Made by a program: the position numbers and the translations under genes
Notes under the pieces: generated by a model
What the model was told of the DNA's origin: nothing
Databases searched by the model: none
Seen by the model: the letters and a program-made list of their open reading frames with translations, nothing else
Shown here: positions 1 through 9,759 of the stretch, piece by piece
Layout: every line of letters begins with the position of its first letter
Position numbering within the stretch: the stretch's first letter is position 1
DNA from: Coenobita brevimanus
Taxonomy: Eukaryota; Arthropoda; Malacostraca; Decapoda; Coenobitidae
Length of the DNA stretch: 64,000 nucleotides
NCBI GenBank assembly: GCA_032717465.1
Contig: CM064732.1
Location: 36,341,822-36,405,821 of the forward strand
Direction: 5' to 3'

Positions 1-1302
1 CAGTATGTTGCCTTAATTAGTAAACATTTGTTGGCAAATTACAGGACTGAGAAAGATCCACGTAAAAAGAAAAATAAATAAAATAAAATAATTAAGCTCC
101 AAGACATAAACTATTTTACTAAAAAGGAAAGCAAAACGAAAGAGGTAGTGCTGTAAGATTCTTAATCAACAGAAATCTTGTAAAGAATATTGTGGAATTC
201 AGCAGTGTGTCTGACAGAGCAACATAGATTGTAATTACTGCAAAAGATACACCTTGAAAGTAATACAGATATAACGACCAACCTCTAAAAACACAGGTGA
301 AGAATTCGAGATATTTTATAACGACATTTCCATGATTATGGAAGAAAAGGCCACATATAATATACTTATGGGAGGCTTCAGTGAAAAGTTGGTAATTCTA
401 AAGATGGAGAACCATGTATGGGATTTCGGAGTAGGAGAAATAGTGGTAAATTTTATAACATGAGAAGAGTGAGTAATTCTCCCACAAAAGAACAGGATAA
501 AATGGACCTGGAAGCGCACTAATGGAGAAACAAAGATCAAAATCGACTTCATTATAGCAAATAAGAGCAACGCGATCATTAATGTCACAGTTGTCAACAA
601 AGTAAATATAGGATGTGACTATTGAATTAGTTGCACAGCCAGATTCTATTTCAAATGTGAAGAAAAGAAGTTCATTAAAAATGAGAATGTATGGCCAATA
701 AAAGTCTGAGGAAACATTGCTACCTCTCAGTTAGAAATAAAGAACAGAATAATATTCAGGTTCTAAGTTATACTGAGTGTGACACTGATGAGTTGAAAGG
801 TAGAATTACAAGAGAGTTAAGGGAATCACCAGAGGGAGTAGAATAACTTAGCACAATCAAAGCCAACATGTATTCAAAAATGACTCTTGACCTCATGAAA
901 AGAAGAGAGGAGATGAAAGTAAAACCATGAAGGATGAAACAGGAAGAGCAGAATTAAATAAGGTTATAAACAAGGGACAGTTGAAAAGCGAAAGAGAAAC
1001 ATGGATCATATTAAGGAAACCATCAAATAAGGAAAAAAAAGGTCTGAAACAGGTCCGAAGCAAAATGGCATTAGCAATGCAACAGATGATATAGCTGAAA
1101 GACAAAAATGGTTAAGTCACTAAGTGCAGAGAAATGATGACGCTCAAGAGAGCTGAAGAATTTTGTGAAAAGCTATATGAATCAAAGACAATAGTACCAG
1201 CAGCTAACTTTTCAATTAACACAAATGAAATACCAGATGTAATACCAGAGGAAGTAATTTTTTTTTTTTTTTTTTAAACGTAGAAAGAGGAAAGGCCCCA
1301 GG
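1..1302 (+). pseudogene. RTE-like LINE, endonuclease part (interrupted copy, segment 1)
   Basis: Degenerate APE-type endonuclease of an RTE-like non-LTR retrotransposon, which would nick target DNA to prime reverse transcription. Frame-shifting translation of about 150-700 gives RFLINRNLVKNIVEF, FYNDISMIM, then a clear KWTWKRTNGETK-IDFIIANK block at about 492-560 and VTVVNKVNIG, the conserved C-terminal endonuclease region of RTE elements. The reading then runs into the endonuclease-RT linker (EFCEKLYESKTIVPAANF, about 1150-1215). Stops and indels are frequent, so the copy is dead. Coding stops at 1302, where a DNA transposon has inserted, and resumes at 3135. The 5' end is not defined and may lie outside the window. 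A T run occupies about 1258-1275. Confidence 0.75.
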
Positions 1303-1653
1303 CAGTGGTGTATCCAGAAAGTTGAAAAGGGAGGGGGGGGGGCTATTTTTTTTTTATCTTATTATACTGTGCAGCCCATGACTTTGGCGAGCGCAGCGAG
1401 CTCGTACAGCTGGGGGGTTCGGGGGGGTGCCGTAAGCCCCCCTACAGGAGAAAATTTTGCATATTAGCCAATTTTATAATCATTTTTAGGCCATATGGAA
1501 TGGGTATATGACATAAATATAGAATATTATAAAATCATTTTGATTCAGTCTCTCCAATAACCTTATACTACTAAAATTCAAATGCTCATTTTTTTTTTTT
1601 TTATATAAAACTTCAGCAGAATAGACAGGAATACTGGACAGTATGACAAATAT

Positions 1654-1656
1654 ACA

Positions 1657-1713
<57 letters not shown>
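1654..1713. repeat. (TA)n microsatellite, left of fold-back element
   Basis: About 60 bp of nearly pure TA dinucleotides immediately before the fold-back element. Confidence 0.95.
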
Positions 1714-1716
<3 letters not shown>

Positions 1717-2139
1717 CAGGCAGAATGTGAAATTAGTCACTTCGTGGAATGTTTTGTCAATTCGTGAAATCAGTCTAAACTGGGATGGGTTAATTTATTT
1801 TACGTTAATCTAGGTTGCGGTTAGGTTAGGCTGGGATAATCTAGGTTAAGTTTAGGTTAGGTTGGATTAGGTTCCACTGGGTTTGGTTAAGTTAGGTTAG
1901 GTTAATTTAGATGAAAGCTTAACATAACTTACGTTCATCTAAATTAACCTAATCTAACCTAACCAAACCTAACCAAACCTAGCCTTATCTAACCTAAACT
2001 TAACCTTGATTATCAGAGCCTAACCTAACCTCAGCGTACAGTAAATTAACCTAACCTACGTTAACCCATCCCAGTTTAGACTGATTTCACGAACTGACTA
2101 GGCATTTCACGAAATGACTGATTTCACAGTCTGCTCGTA

Positions 2140-2141
<2 letters not shown>
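1713..2141. mobile_element. Fold-back MITE with TTAGG/CCTAA-rich arms
   Basis: Two arms are long imperfect reverse complements: the left begins ATTACAGGCAGAATGTGAAA and contains TCAGTCTAAACTGGGATGGG at about 1770-1789; the right carries CCCATCCCAGTTTAGACTGA and ends CAGTCTGCTCGTAAT. Between the outer blocks the left side is rich in AGGTTAGGTT and the right side in AACCTAACCT, i.e. degenerate TTAGG repeats in opposite orientations. The element has no ORF and sits between two (TA)n arrays. A second copy of the left arm is at 63862-64000, so this is a dispersed family and not a chance palindrome. Confidence 0.8.

Positions 2142-2218
<77 letters not shown>
2142..2218. repeat. (TA)n microsatellite, right of fold-back element
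   Basis: About 75 bp of TA dinucleotides directly after the fold-back element. Confidence 0.95.
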
Positions 2219-2221
<3 letters not shown>

Positions 2222-2224
2222 AGG

Positions 2225-2880
2225 CTGCTTCCCCCAAGGAAAGGGAGGTAGCCGAGACAGGACGACACACTCCCCATTTACTCATCCATTCAACCACATT
2301 CATTCGCATCTTAGCCCCAAAGGGGAGAACGGACAGATCCTCACAGCACCATACCGCACAAGGGTCAACTGCGCAATGCAATCAGTGACATCCGCAGCAG
2401 GGCCCGACAGCAGAACTGGTTTACCCCTGCCACACCATAACAGACCCATCCCCTTACCCGCACCTGACCTGACTAGCTGATCAGACCAAATGCGGGAGAA
2501 TATCCCCTCAGGGCTGCGTCATCACTTATTCATTCACAATTTCTCTCTATTTATTTCTGTCACGCACAGCCACTCTTCCATGCTCAACAGACATCCCTCT
2601 CGCATCCAGCGCTCTCTTCACACTGTCCATCCATCCTATTCATCGTCTTCCTCTCAGCCTTACACCTCTCACATCAGATCTAGTTATCTTTTTCACCAAT
2701 CACTCATTATCCATCCTCTCCACATGCCCAAACCATCGCAACACCCTCTGCTCAACTCTACCAGCCATCTCCCGAACAACGCCAGTTCTCCTTCGCACTT
2801 CATCATTTCACACTCGATCCATACGCGTCACTCCACACCTTTTACGATACGCAAGGAATACGGTGGCAGTATTCTTCCTA
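2225..2880 (-). pseudogene. Antisense LINE 3'-terminal fragment
   Basis: On the minus strand a window around 2700-2745 reads like the conserved tail of APE-type LINE polyproteins (a degenerate FGHVER motif followed by a basic GRR..DGVKRALDARG-like segment and ARDR). This C-terminal segment lies after the RT domain in many such elements. Only the tail and presumed 3' UTR are present and frames are broken. The clade cannot be decided from this piece. The fragment lies within the hAT-type insertion, so it entered that element. Confidence 0.5.
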
Positions 2881-2932
2881 ACACAACCTGGCCACAGAGT
2901 AGTAGTACCACCCCATAGTGCGGCCAGGTTGT
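2879..2932. repeat. Short inverted repeat
   Basis: ACACAACCTGGCC at 2879-2891 and GGCCAGGTTGTGT at about 2920-2932 are exact reverse complements around a 28-nt loop, a possible hairpin or small palindromic insertion next to the following G/C run. Confidence 0.7.
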
Positions 2933-2949
2933 GTCCCCCCCCCCCGCCA

Positions 2950-2950
<1 letters not shown>

Positions 2951-3020
<70 letters not shown>

Positions 3021-3070
3021 TATAGATATAGATAGATAGATAGATATAGATAGATAGATAGATAGATACA
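2951..3070. repeat. (TA)n grading into (GATA)n microsatellite
   Basis: TA dinucleotides to about 3018, followed by GATATA/GATA units to about 3070. Confidence 0.95.
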
Positions 3071-3134
3071 GTATATATATATTGCAAAAGGAGGGGGCCA
3101 TGGCTGCATGGCCCCCTCTCTCAGTACGCCATTG

Positions 3135-3915
3135 GCCCCAGGAGAAGATGAACTATTAGCAGATTCACTGTCGGATGTAGAAGTTCAAAACTGGCTGGCC
3201 AGCTTATTTACCCATCATATAAAGAAAAAGAAAATTCACAGAAATGGTGTAGGCTACGGCAACAGTTATTTCGCTTTACAACAATGGCGACTCAAAAGAC
3301 CTTAGTAACTATCGACCTATTCATGTATCTGTCATTTACAAACTTTTCACTAAAGTCTTTGAGAACAGAATAACAAATTTGGAAGAAAATCAACTTCGTG
3401 AACAGGCAGGATTCCGAGGCGGGTATTCGACTCCTGATCATTTGCACACAACGAATAAGGTAACTGATAAAACTACAAGAACAATAAACTGCTGTGCCTA
3501 GATTTTGTCGATTACAAAAGGCTTTCGACTCACTGGAGTACATAACAATGGTAATTCACTACAGAAATAAGCAATAAATAAGAACGTTGTAAGACAGCTC
3601 AAAACATATGTAAAGACGGAACTGCTACAGTTAGATTACATAAAGACTCAGAAAAAATTAAGTCTGAGAGAGGCATACCCCAGGGAAATACAGTTTCACC
3701 TAATTTATTTACAGCATACCTTAAAAGCATTTGCATAAACCTAAAATGGGAAAACAAAGGAGTAAACATAGGTGGTGAATACTTAAACCACTTACGATTT
3801 GCAAATGACATTGTCATAGTCTCAGAAACAGCAAAGACATTGAAAAAAATGGTAAAATGACCTAAACAGAGAAAGTTTATTTAAAAAAAAAAGGTAAATA
3901 TGAACTGGAGAAATT
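3135..3915 (+). pseudogene. RTE-like LINE, reverse transcriptase part (segment 2)
   Basis: Continuation of the RTE-like element after the hAT insertion. With frame changes one reads GEDELLADSL at the start, SNYRPI-type text near 3305-3330, EQAGFRGGYSTPDHL (about 3393-3440), a degenerate palm motif with the VDYK.AFDS core near 3508-3530, GIPQGNTVSPNLF (about 3672-3710) and LRFANDIVIVSE (about 3790-3825). The catalytic box usually written F/YADD here reads FAND, so the first catalytic aspartate of the pair is lost. Frameshifts and stops are common. The reading fades after 3880 where tandem repeats start. Confidence 0.8.
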
Positions 3916-3917
3916 AA

Positions 3918-4170
3918 GTAAGGTAAACGAAGTCAATGGTCATTATTTTTGTACGAAATGTATCTCAGTGTGTATCTGTCAGTGTAAAAAACTCAAATTT
4001 CAGAAAGAATTGATTGTAGAATGAAAAGCTTTTAATAAAAGTTGTTTAGAGTCACAGGTAGACGAAGTCGATGGTCATAATTTTTGTACAAAATGTATTT
4101 GTGTACGTATGCCTGTTGCGAAAACTCGAATCTCAGGATTTATTGTAGGAAAAGTTATTAAAGTTGTTTA
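3918..4170. repeat. Two-copy imperfect tandem repeat (~145/107 bp) inside the RTE-like element
   Basis: Both copies share GACGAAGTCxATGGTCAT, TTTTTGTACxAAATGTAT and end in AAAGTTGTTTAGAGTCACA (4046-4063 and about 4152-4170). They lie between the RT catalytic box and the C-terminal coding of the RTE-like element, so they represent later insertion or expansion. The 150 bp that follow, up to the MITE at 4327, hold nothing I recognise. Confidence 0.75.
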
Positions 4171-4326
4171 GAGTCACAACTTGAGGTCACATGTCACTCA
4201 GCCAGCATTAGGAGTCATCGAGGATGGATACATAATAGTCAAGTTTTCAACTACCAGTGTTATTACAATCTACCTGGCTCAAAGATGACGGGTAGTCTTG
4301 CACTAGTGTAGTGATTAACTGTGATA

Positions 4327-4793
4327 CAGTCAAGTGGCCTAAGTAGTGGCTAATTGGTTCTGGGCCAAACCCGTGCCATAGAAAACCGTGCCATACAAAT
4401 AACTAAACCTATGGGAAAAATGGAATTTGGTTCTGAATGTTTGCCCAAAGTCCCCCTTTTCACCCCACTTTTCCCAATTTTCTCCTACTTTACACAGGCA
4501 CACAGTCAAGCAATCAGTCAATGCATGTATTACGCATAAATTAAACACTAAACAATAAATAATAAAGGGCTTTAAGGGCACAAAATACTGAATGTACCTA
4601 ACTCTGACAACGGTAGGGGTAAAGTGGAAGGGGTAGGGTTGGGGGTTCCGAAGCAAAAGGCACGTTTCAAACCTTGCTGCGCCCCTGTACCATAGGCATT
4701 ATATGTGCGTGGTTCGTATTTTTTTGGTTCTGGCACCTTGCCGTGTCATAGAAAACCGCGGCATAGAAGTCCGTGTCACAGGCGATTTGACTG
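4327..4793. mobile_element. TA-flanked MITE (Tc1/mariner-type termini)
   Basis: Ends are CAGTCAAGTGGCC and GGCGATTTGACTG, imperfect terminal inverted repeats (10 of 13), bounded by TA on each side (4325-4326 and 4794-4795), as expected of Tc1/mariner-like insertions. Length is 467 bp with no transposase. Near-identical blocks (GTGCCATAGAAAACCGTGCC and its relatives) occur in direct orientation just inside both ends. RTE coding resumes immediately to the right, so the MITE interrupted the LINE. Confidence 0.65.
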
Positions 4794-4795
4794 TA

Positions 4796-5415
4796 TTTCA
4801 AAGAGCCTCATCAAAATAACTTCAGAAGTTTATGAGTACAGTTACTTCCAGCATATACTGAAAGAAATGAAAGATCGTGAAAACGAAATATAGAGATGCA
4901 GGATGGAAAGCTTTTGGTAAACATAGAAAATATATGAAAATTAGCTAGCCAGTATGAATGAAGCAAAAGTATGTAACACACGTATAATCCCAGCTATGAT
5001 GTGCGGTTGTAGGACTTAGAAAATGACAATATCAGTAAAAAGAAAAAAAAAAAAACACTAATCCGTTCTCAGAGAGCAATGGAAAGTTCGATGTTGGGGG
5101 TATCTAAGATATTGGATGAGACCAACCTGAGTGAGACAGCAAACCAAAGTCAAGACATTACTGGTTATAAAAAAGCAGAAATGAAGGTGGGCAGGCCACC
5201 TAGCAAGACAAAAAGAGGTAGAGGCTGACTGACAGGGCTCTAAGAGATTGCAAGTGTAGGAGAAAAGGACCAGACAGGAGGTAGCAGGAGAAGGTAGAGA
5301 CGTCTGCATGCAACACCTGGCAGAGAATGGCTCAGGCAAAGAATTCTTGAAGAAGGCTGGTGAAGGCCTTTGTTCAGCAGCCGACTTGCAGTGGCTGATG
5401 ATGATGACCGTTTTG
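4796..5415 (+). pseudogene. RTE-like LINE, C-terminal part and 3' end (segment 3)
   Basis: Reading with frame changes gives DRENEI, then RDAGWKAFGKHRKYMK (about 4888-4936), then IIPAMM.GC (about 4990-5010), LIRSQRAMERSMLG and a final REWLRQRILEE segment (about 5325-5355). These are the ordered C-terminal blocks of RTE-type polyproteins. The element ends in a short ATG-triplet tail, GCTGATGATGATGACC, at about 5395-5411, the kind of 3' end RTE/BovB elements carry. The three segments show one LINE hit by at least three later events. Confidence 0.75.
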
Positions 5416-5439
5416 TTTCGTTTCGTTTTTAAAATACAA

Positions 5440-6971
5440 TTAAAATTGGTAACTGGAATGTGAGAACGCTAAATCATGACGGTAAAATCGATGAGTTAGT
5501 GAAGGTTTTTCAAAATTACGGACTTGATATTTGTGCTCTGACAGAAACTAGATTAACTGGAGTCGATAAGTTGGATTTGGAGGATGGTATACGTTTATTG
5601 ATATCTGGTCGACAGGACGGAATGCATTATCAGGGAGTAGGACTGTTGCTGGGTTGTAGGGCAAATAAGGCTTTATGTGAGTGGGATCCTATAGATAAGC
5701 GATTGTTATACGCACGGTTTAAATCAAATCATGGCAACATCAGTCTGTTTGTGTGTTATGCACTTACTAATGATGCACTCGATGATAGGAAAGACACATT
5801 TTATGAAAAGTTGCAAGAAGGAGTAGGAAGGGTACCTAGACATGATGTTTTGATCTGCGTTGGAGACTTTAATGCAGTAATGGGCTGTTCAAATGAGGGA
5901 TTTGAGGCATGTATCGGTAAGATGGGAGTTGGTAGTAGGATGAGTGAAAACGGAGTGAGGTTTGGAAGCTTCTGTCTAGCAAATGACTTAGTCATCGGGG
6001 GCACACTCTTTCAGCATTGCAATATACACAAGACAACTTGGGTGTCGCCGTGTGGAAAATATAAAAATCAGATTGATCACATCGCTATCAGTAGGAGGCA
6101 TAGAAGTTCTCTGCTAGATGTTCATGTTAAACGGGGAGCGGATATTGGTAGTGACCATCAACTCAGCATTGCAAAAATAAGGTTTAAACTTAAAAATCAG
6201 AAGAAGGAAAAATCTGGTGTTGGTAGATACGATATTGTTAAGCTTAGAAGGGATGGAGAAGAAAAGGAGGAATTCAGATTAGAATGCAGAAATAGGTTTT
6301 TGGTGTTGGAAACGTTGGAAGAGAGGGAGAGAAGTGTAGATGAGATGTGGGAGGATGTGAACAAAGTTTTGCATGAGACTGCTGAATGTACGATTGGAAG
6401 GAGACATAGCTTCAGGAGAAAGAAATGGATATCAGAGGAAACGTGGGATATGATAAAAAAGAGAGGTGAGGCTAAATTGAGGAGTGAGATGCAATGCATT
6501 GATGAACAAGAGATTGAATTAGCAAGAGCTGCGTACTGGAGTTTGAATTCAGAAGTAAGAAGGTTAGCTAGGAGAGATAAAAGAAGATGTGTGGATGAAA
6601 AGGTTGCAGAGACTGAAATCTTAATAAACAAAAATGATGGACAGAGTCAAAGAATAGCATATGAATCGATTAGAGAACTGAGTGGTAATACAGGTAAACG
6701 CAAGGAAATACCAGTTAGAGACAGGGAAGGAAATTTATTGACCAAAGATGGAGATATTAAAAATAGATGGAAAGAGCATTTTGAGACAGTTCTTAATAGA
6801 CCAATATCACCAGAAGAGGATATACCGTCTGCTCAGGAAGATTTAAATATAGAAACAGGAGACTTGAGGCTTGCAGAAGTGGAGAAAGCAGTAAAACAGT
6901 TAAAGAATAATAAGGCACCAGGGGAGGATGGTTTATTTCCGGAAATGTTTAAAGTGGAGGGGATAGATTAA
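5440..6971 (+). pseudogene. LINE endonuclease and N-terminal RT (5' half of split ORF)
   Basis: About 510 residues. The reading is open upstream of any ATG (KIGNWNVRTLN), so the true start is unclear or lost. Endonuclease motifs in order: NWNVRTLN (first strand), ALTETRLTG (catalytic Glu), VGDFNAVMG (residues about 137-145), WVSPCGKYKNQIDHIAISRR, and GSDHQLSIAK (catalytic Asp-His). After a basic linker comes WKEHFETVLNRP and KQLKNNKAPGEDG, the RT entry motif. It ends in TAATAATGA at 6969-6977 because one base is missing or extra in the G tract at about 6957-6962; RT continues in the next frame. All catalytic EN residues I can identify are retained. Confidence 0.85.
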
Positions 6972-8281
6972 TAATGATCTTGACCAAGCTATTCAATAAG
7001 ATATGGGTGACGGGGTTACTACCATCAGTTTGGAAGAATGGTGTAATTGTTAAAGTTCCGAAGAAGGGAGACCTGAGTGAATGTGGTAATTGGAGGGGAA
7101 TCTCTTTGTCACCGATAGCTTTGAAAGTTTTCAGTAGAGTGTTGTTAAATAGGTTGGAGCCGGTGGTTGAGAGTATTCTGAGGGATGAACAGGCTGGTTT
7201 TAGAAAGGGACGTGGTTGCAATGATCAGATCTTTATAGTTAGGCATTTGATGCAGCAAGTTAATGAAATGAGAGTACCGTTAAGTCTTTGTTTTGTTGAT
7301 TTTGAAAAGGCTTTTGATAGTGTTTCGAGAGAGACTATGGGGAAGATCATGAGACATTATGGAATACCAGAGGAGTTTGTAAGGGTCATTATGAACATGC
7401 ATGAGGACACATTTTGTAAAGTGATGGTTGATGGTTGTCTGAGTGATTCGTTTGAAGTCAAGTCCGGGGTAATTCAAGGTGGTGTTCTATCGCCTTTACT
7501 ATTTATATTGGTCATTGATTACATTATGAAACGCGTTGGAACAGAAACCGGTGCAGGTATACTTTGGGGAGAGAACAGGAAACTTTTGGATTTAGATTAT
7601 GCAGATGATATAGTTTTGATTTGTGATGGGCCAGAAGAGATGCAGAGAGTGTTGGACTGTTTGGTGAGTGAAGGTCGCAAGGTGGGTTTGGTTATTAATT
7701 GTGGGAAAACTGAAATAATCAATATGAATATGGAAAATGCACAGGAATGTGTAATTGGAGGTATGGTTGTAAAGCAAGTTGATAGGTTTAAATATTTAGG
7801 TACTTATTTAGCCAAGGATGGTTCTTTGAACTTTGAATTCGAGGAAAGGTTAAAGAAGGCTAATCAGGCAATGGGAATGCTTAAAAATATTTGGAATAAT
7901 AACAATTTCTCTGTGCATACAAAAATCAAACTTTATAAGGTAATGGTTAGGAGTATCTTAATTTATGGACACGAGTCTTGGTACAGCACAGTGACTATGG
8001 AAAATAAATTCTTGGTGTTTGAAAATAAAGCACTTAGAAGAATATTAGGAGTTAAGTGGTGGGAAAGGATACCAAATAGTAGAATTAGAGAAATAACGGG
8101 AGTGCAGCCGATCGATGAATATGTTAGATTCTCACGATGGAAGTGGCTAGGACATGTGTATAGGAGACAGGGAATAGTACGAGGTACACCAGGGTGGGTG
8201 GCACTTGGTAGGAGAGGTAGAGGAAGGCCAAAAGAGACGTGGGTGAGGACAATGAGACGGGAAGCTGGAGATGAGTGTTGA
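6953..8281 (+). pseudogene. LINE reverse transcriptase and C-terminal region (3' half of split ORF)
   Basis: About 440 residues in the +2 frame relative to the endonuclease half. RT motifs in order: WKNGVIVKVPKKGD, NWRGISLSPIALKVFSR, DEQAGFRKGRGCNDQ, CFVDFEKAFDS (first catalytic Asp), SGVIQGGVLSPLLF, LDYADDIVLI (YADD intact, about 7590-7620), then FKYLGTYLAKDG and a C-terminal WLGHVYRR...GRRGRGRPKETW block. A TGA stop ends the track at 8281, but the normal C-terminal text (EELAQDRMWWCEFIEALC) follows, so that stop is probably a mutation. Reverse transcriptase of the same element; catalytically intact in the visible motifs. Confidence 0.85.
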
Positions 8282-8385
8282 GGAGATCTTGAGGAGTTAG
8301 CACAAGATAGGATGTGGTGGTGTGAGTTCATCGAGGCCCTATGCATCCCCGAGGGTGCCACAGGAAATGATTGATTGTTTTTAAA

Positions 8386-9200
8386 GGTTCCAACATGTTG
8401 CATGCATCGGCCTTGGTCGCCTAATGGCGGCTCTCCATCCTGCTTGATCTCTGGCAGCCTCCCTTTTCAGTTCCTAATCCCAGAGGTCAAACTCACTGAC
8501 CTCTCCCCAGATCATTTTGGTCTACCTCTTGCAACCCTACCCTTAAAATTAACAATTTTCACTTTCTACGTCCAAGAATCATCCCCCATCCTCTCCACAT
8601 GGCCAAACCATCTCAATCTGCCTCTCCTTATCACAACACCAATACACTTCAGTCCCATCCTGCCTCTTAATTCTTCCATCATAAACCCAGCCCCCCCAGG
8701 CCTCGCACTCAAGGACACACTGCACATCCATCTAATCATTGTCATTTCTGCACGTTTGAACCTGAGAATATCCTCTTCCTTTACTGCCCAGGTTTCACCA
8801 CCATACGGCATTACACTCCTAACTCATGTTGCATGCAAAGATACCTTAGCATGCAGGGAAAGCCTCTTAATGTCAGGAAAGGCAACAGCACCCTGAACTT
8901 CTTCCAAGCACTCCTCACTCTAGTCAAAGAGCTAGCTCCAGCCCTACTTCCAGCACACAACATGTCTCCTAAATAACAAAACTTCTCCAAACACTCGAGA
9001 AACTCACCAGCAAGATCAAACCTCCTCCTCATAATCTCCACATACTCTCCCCGACATACCGTACGATACCAAGACGATGACAATGACGAAGATCTGAGAA
9101 TACGGGTAGTCACACTGACTACTATCCCACCACTCTCCAACCAACCCTACCACCCAATTTAACTCCGTTGTCTTGGCCAGCCATGGACATCCATTCATTC
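8386..9200 (-). pseudogene. Antisense LINE fragment, RT C-terminal region
   Basis: On the minus strand two overlapping frames give FCYLGDMLCAGSRAG, VRSAWKKFRVLLPFLTLRG (about 8870-9010), then YGGETWAVKEEDILRFKRAE, MIRWMCSVS and RRGRLRWFGHVERMGDDSW (about 8570-8810). This is the thumb and C-terminal part of a common invertebrate APE-type LINE. The catalytic core is absent and a frameshift near 8815 splits the reading. The left border coincides with the right target repeat of the 5434-8376 LINE, so that LINE landed at or beside the 3' end of this one. Confidence 0.75.
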
Positions 9201-9257
9201 CACCCAAATGACTGAATTAAATGAATACCCTTTAGTACTCAAGCTGGATGGAGAGGT

Positions 9258-9331
<74 letters not shown>
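9258..9331. repeat. (CA)n(CT)n compound microsatellite
   Basis: CA repeats to about 9302, then CT repeats to 9331. Confidence 0.95.
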
Positions 9332-9336
<5 letters not shown>

Positions 9337-9759
9337 CACACAACAACAACTCCCAGATCAATGCAGAGAAAGGCACAAACAATCGCGTCCTTTACGAAAA
9401 TTGGCTTCCGATTTAAAGAAAAAAAAAGTCAGTTCATTCTTTTCCCTTCCCACGGAGGGCTTTGAGTGCAACCACAACGCCAAAACAAAAAAGGACTGGG
9501 GGAAATTGGAGGATCAGCATAGCATTCTTTTAGTACTGTGGTGCTTTTGTAATTTGGATTTAGAGAGTTCAGTGTATTTAAGTGCTGGCTGAAAGAGATA
9601 GGGAGTTTTTTTTTTTCCTTATTAAGGGTTTCACTGGAACACTAACCCAGACTAGACGCTTTAGGTTAATTCATTCACAACGAGGATGACGTTCTCCTAT
9701 TTTATTCCGGTACCGTCAGACGATTTTACTCATCCTGAGGAAAGGAAATGTCATAACAG
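9332..9759. other. Intergenic, nothing recognised
   Basis: Unique-looking AT-rich DNA with short A and T runs. No coding match, RNA gene or terminal repeats seen. Confidence 0.5.

Larger units (their letters stand above)
1303..3134. mobile_element. hAT-type non-autonomous DNA transposon inserted in the RTE-like LINE
   Basis: The insertion starts CAGTGGTGTA and ends TACGCCATTG, imperfect terminal inverted repeats (8 of 10), and is flanked by the perfect 8-bp direct repeat GCCCCAGG at 1295-1302 and 3135-3142. Deleting it and one repeat rejoins the RTE reading (KAPG-type motif). An 8-bp duplication and CA..TG ends are the hallmark of the hAT superfamily. No transposase is visible inside. The body holds G runs, a fold-back element between TA arrays, an antisense LINE tail and a TA/GATA microsatellite, so it is itself a nest of insertions. 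A subterminal palindrome (GGGGGCCATG / CATGGCCCCC, about 3093-3117) sits next to the right end. Confidence 0.75.
5434..8376 (+). mobile_element. Near-intact APE-type LINE (EN-RT), single copy
   Basis: One LINE occupying about 2.9 kb with endonuclease and RT in order, broken once by a frameshift at about 6960. It is flanked by the 9-bp direct repeat GTTTTTAAA at 5425-5433 and 8377-8385, a plausible target-site duplication, and its 3' end is AAATGATTGATTG. It directly follows the 3' end of the RTE-like element. No ORF1 is present, so the copy is 5'-truncated or belongs to a one-ORF lineage. The protein closely resembles invertebrate EN-RT LINEs with the DIHK.TWVSP...QIDHIAISRR endonuclease signature. 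I do not assign the clade. Confidence 0.8.

Noticed and set aside
2808..3101. Three overlapping minus-strand ORFs of Tyr/Ile repeats
   Set aside because: They are translations of the TA/GATA microsatellite.
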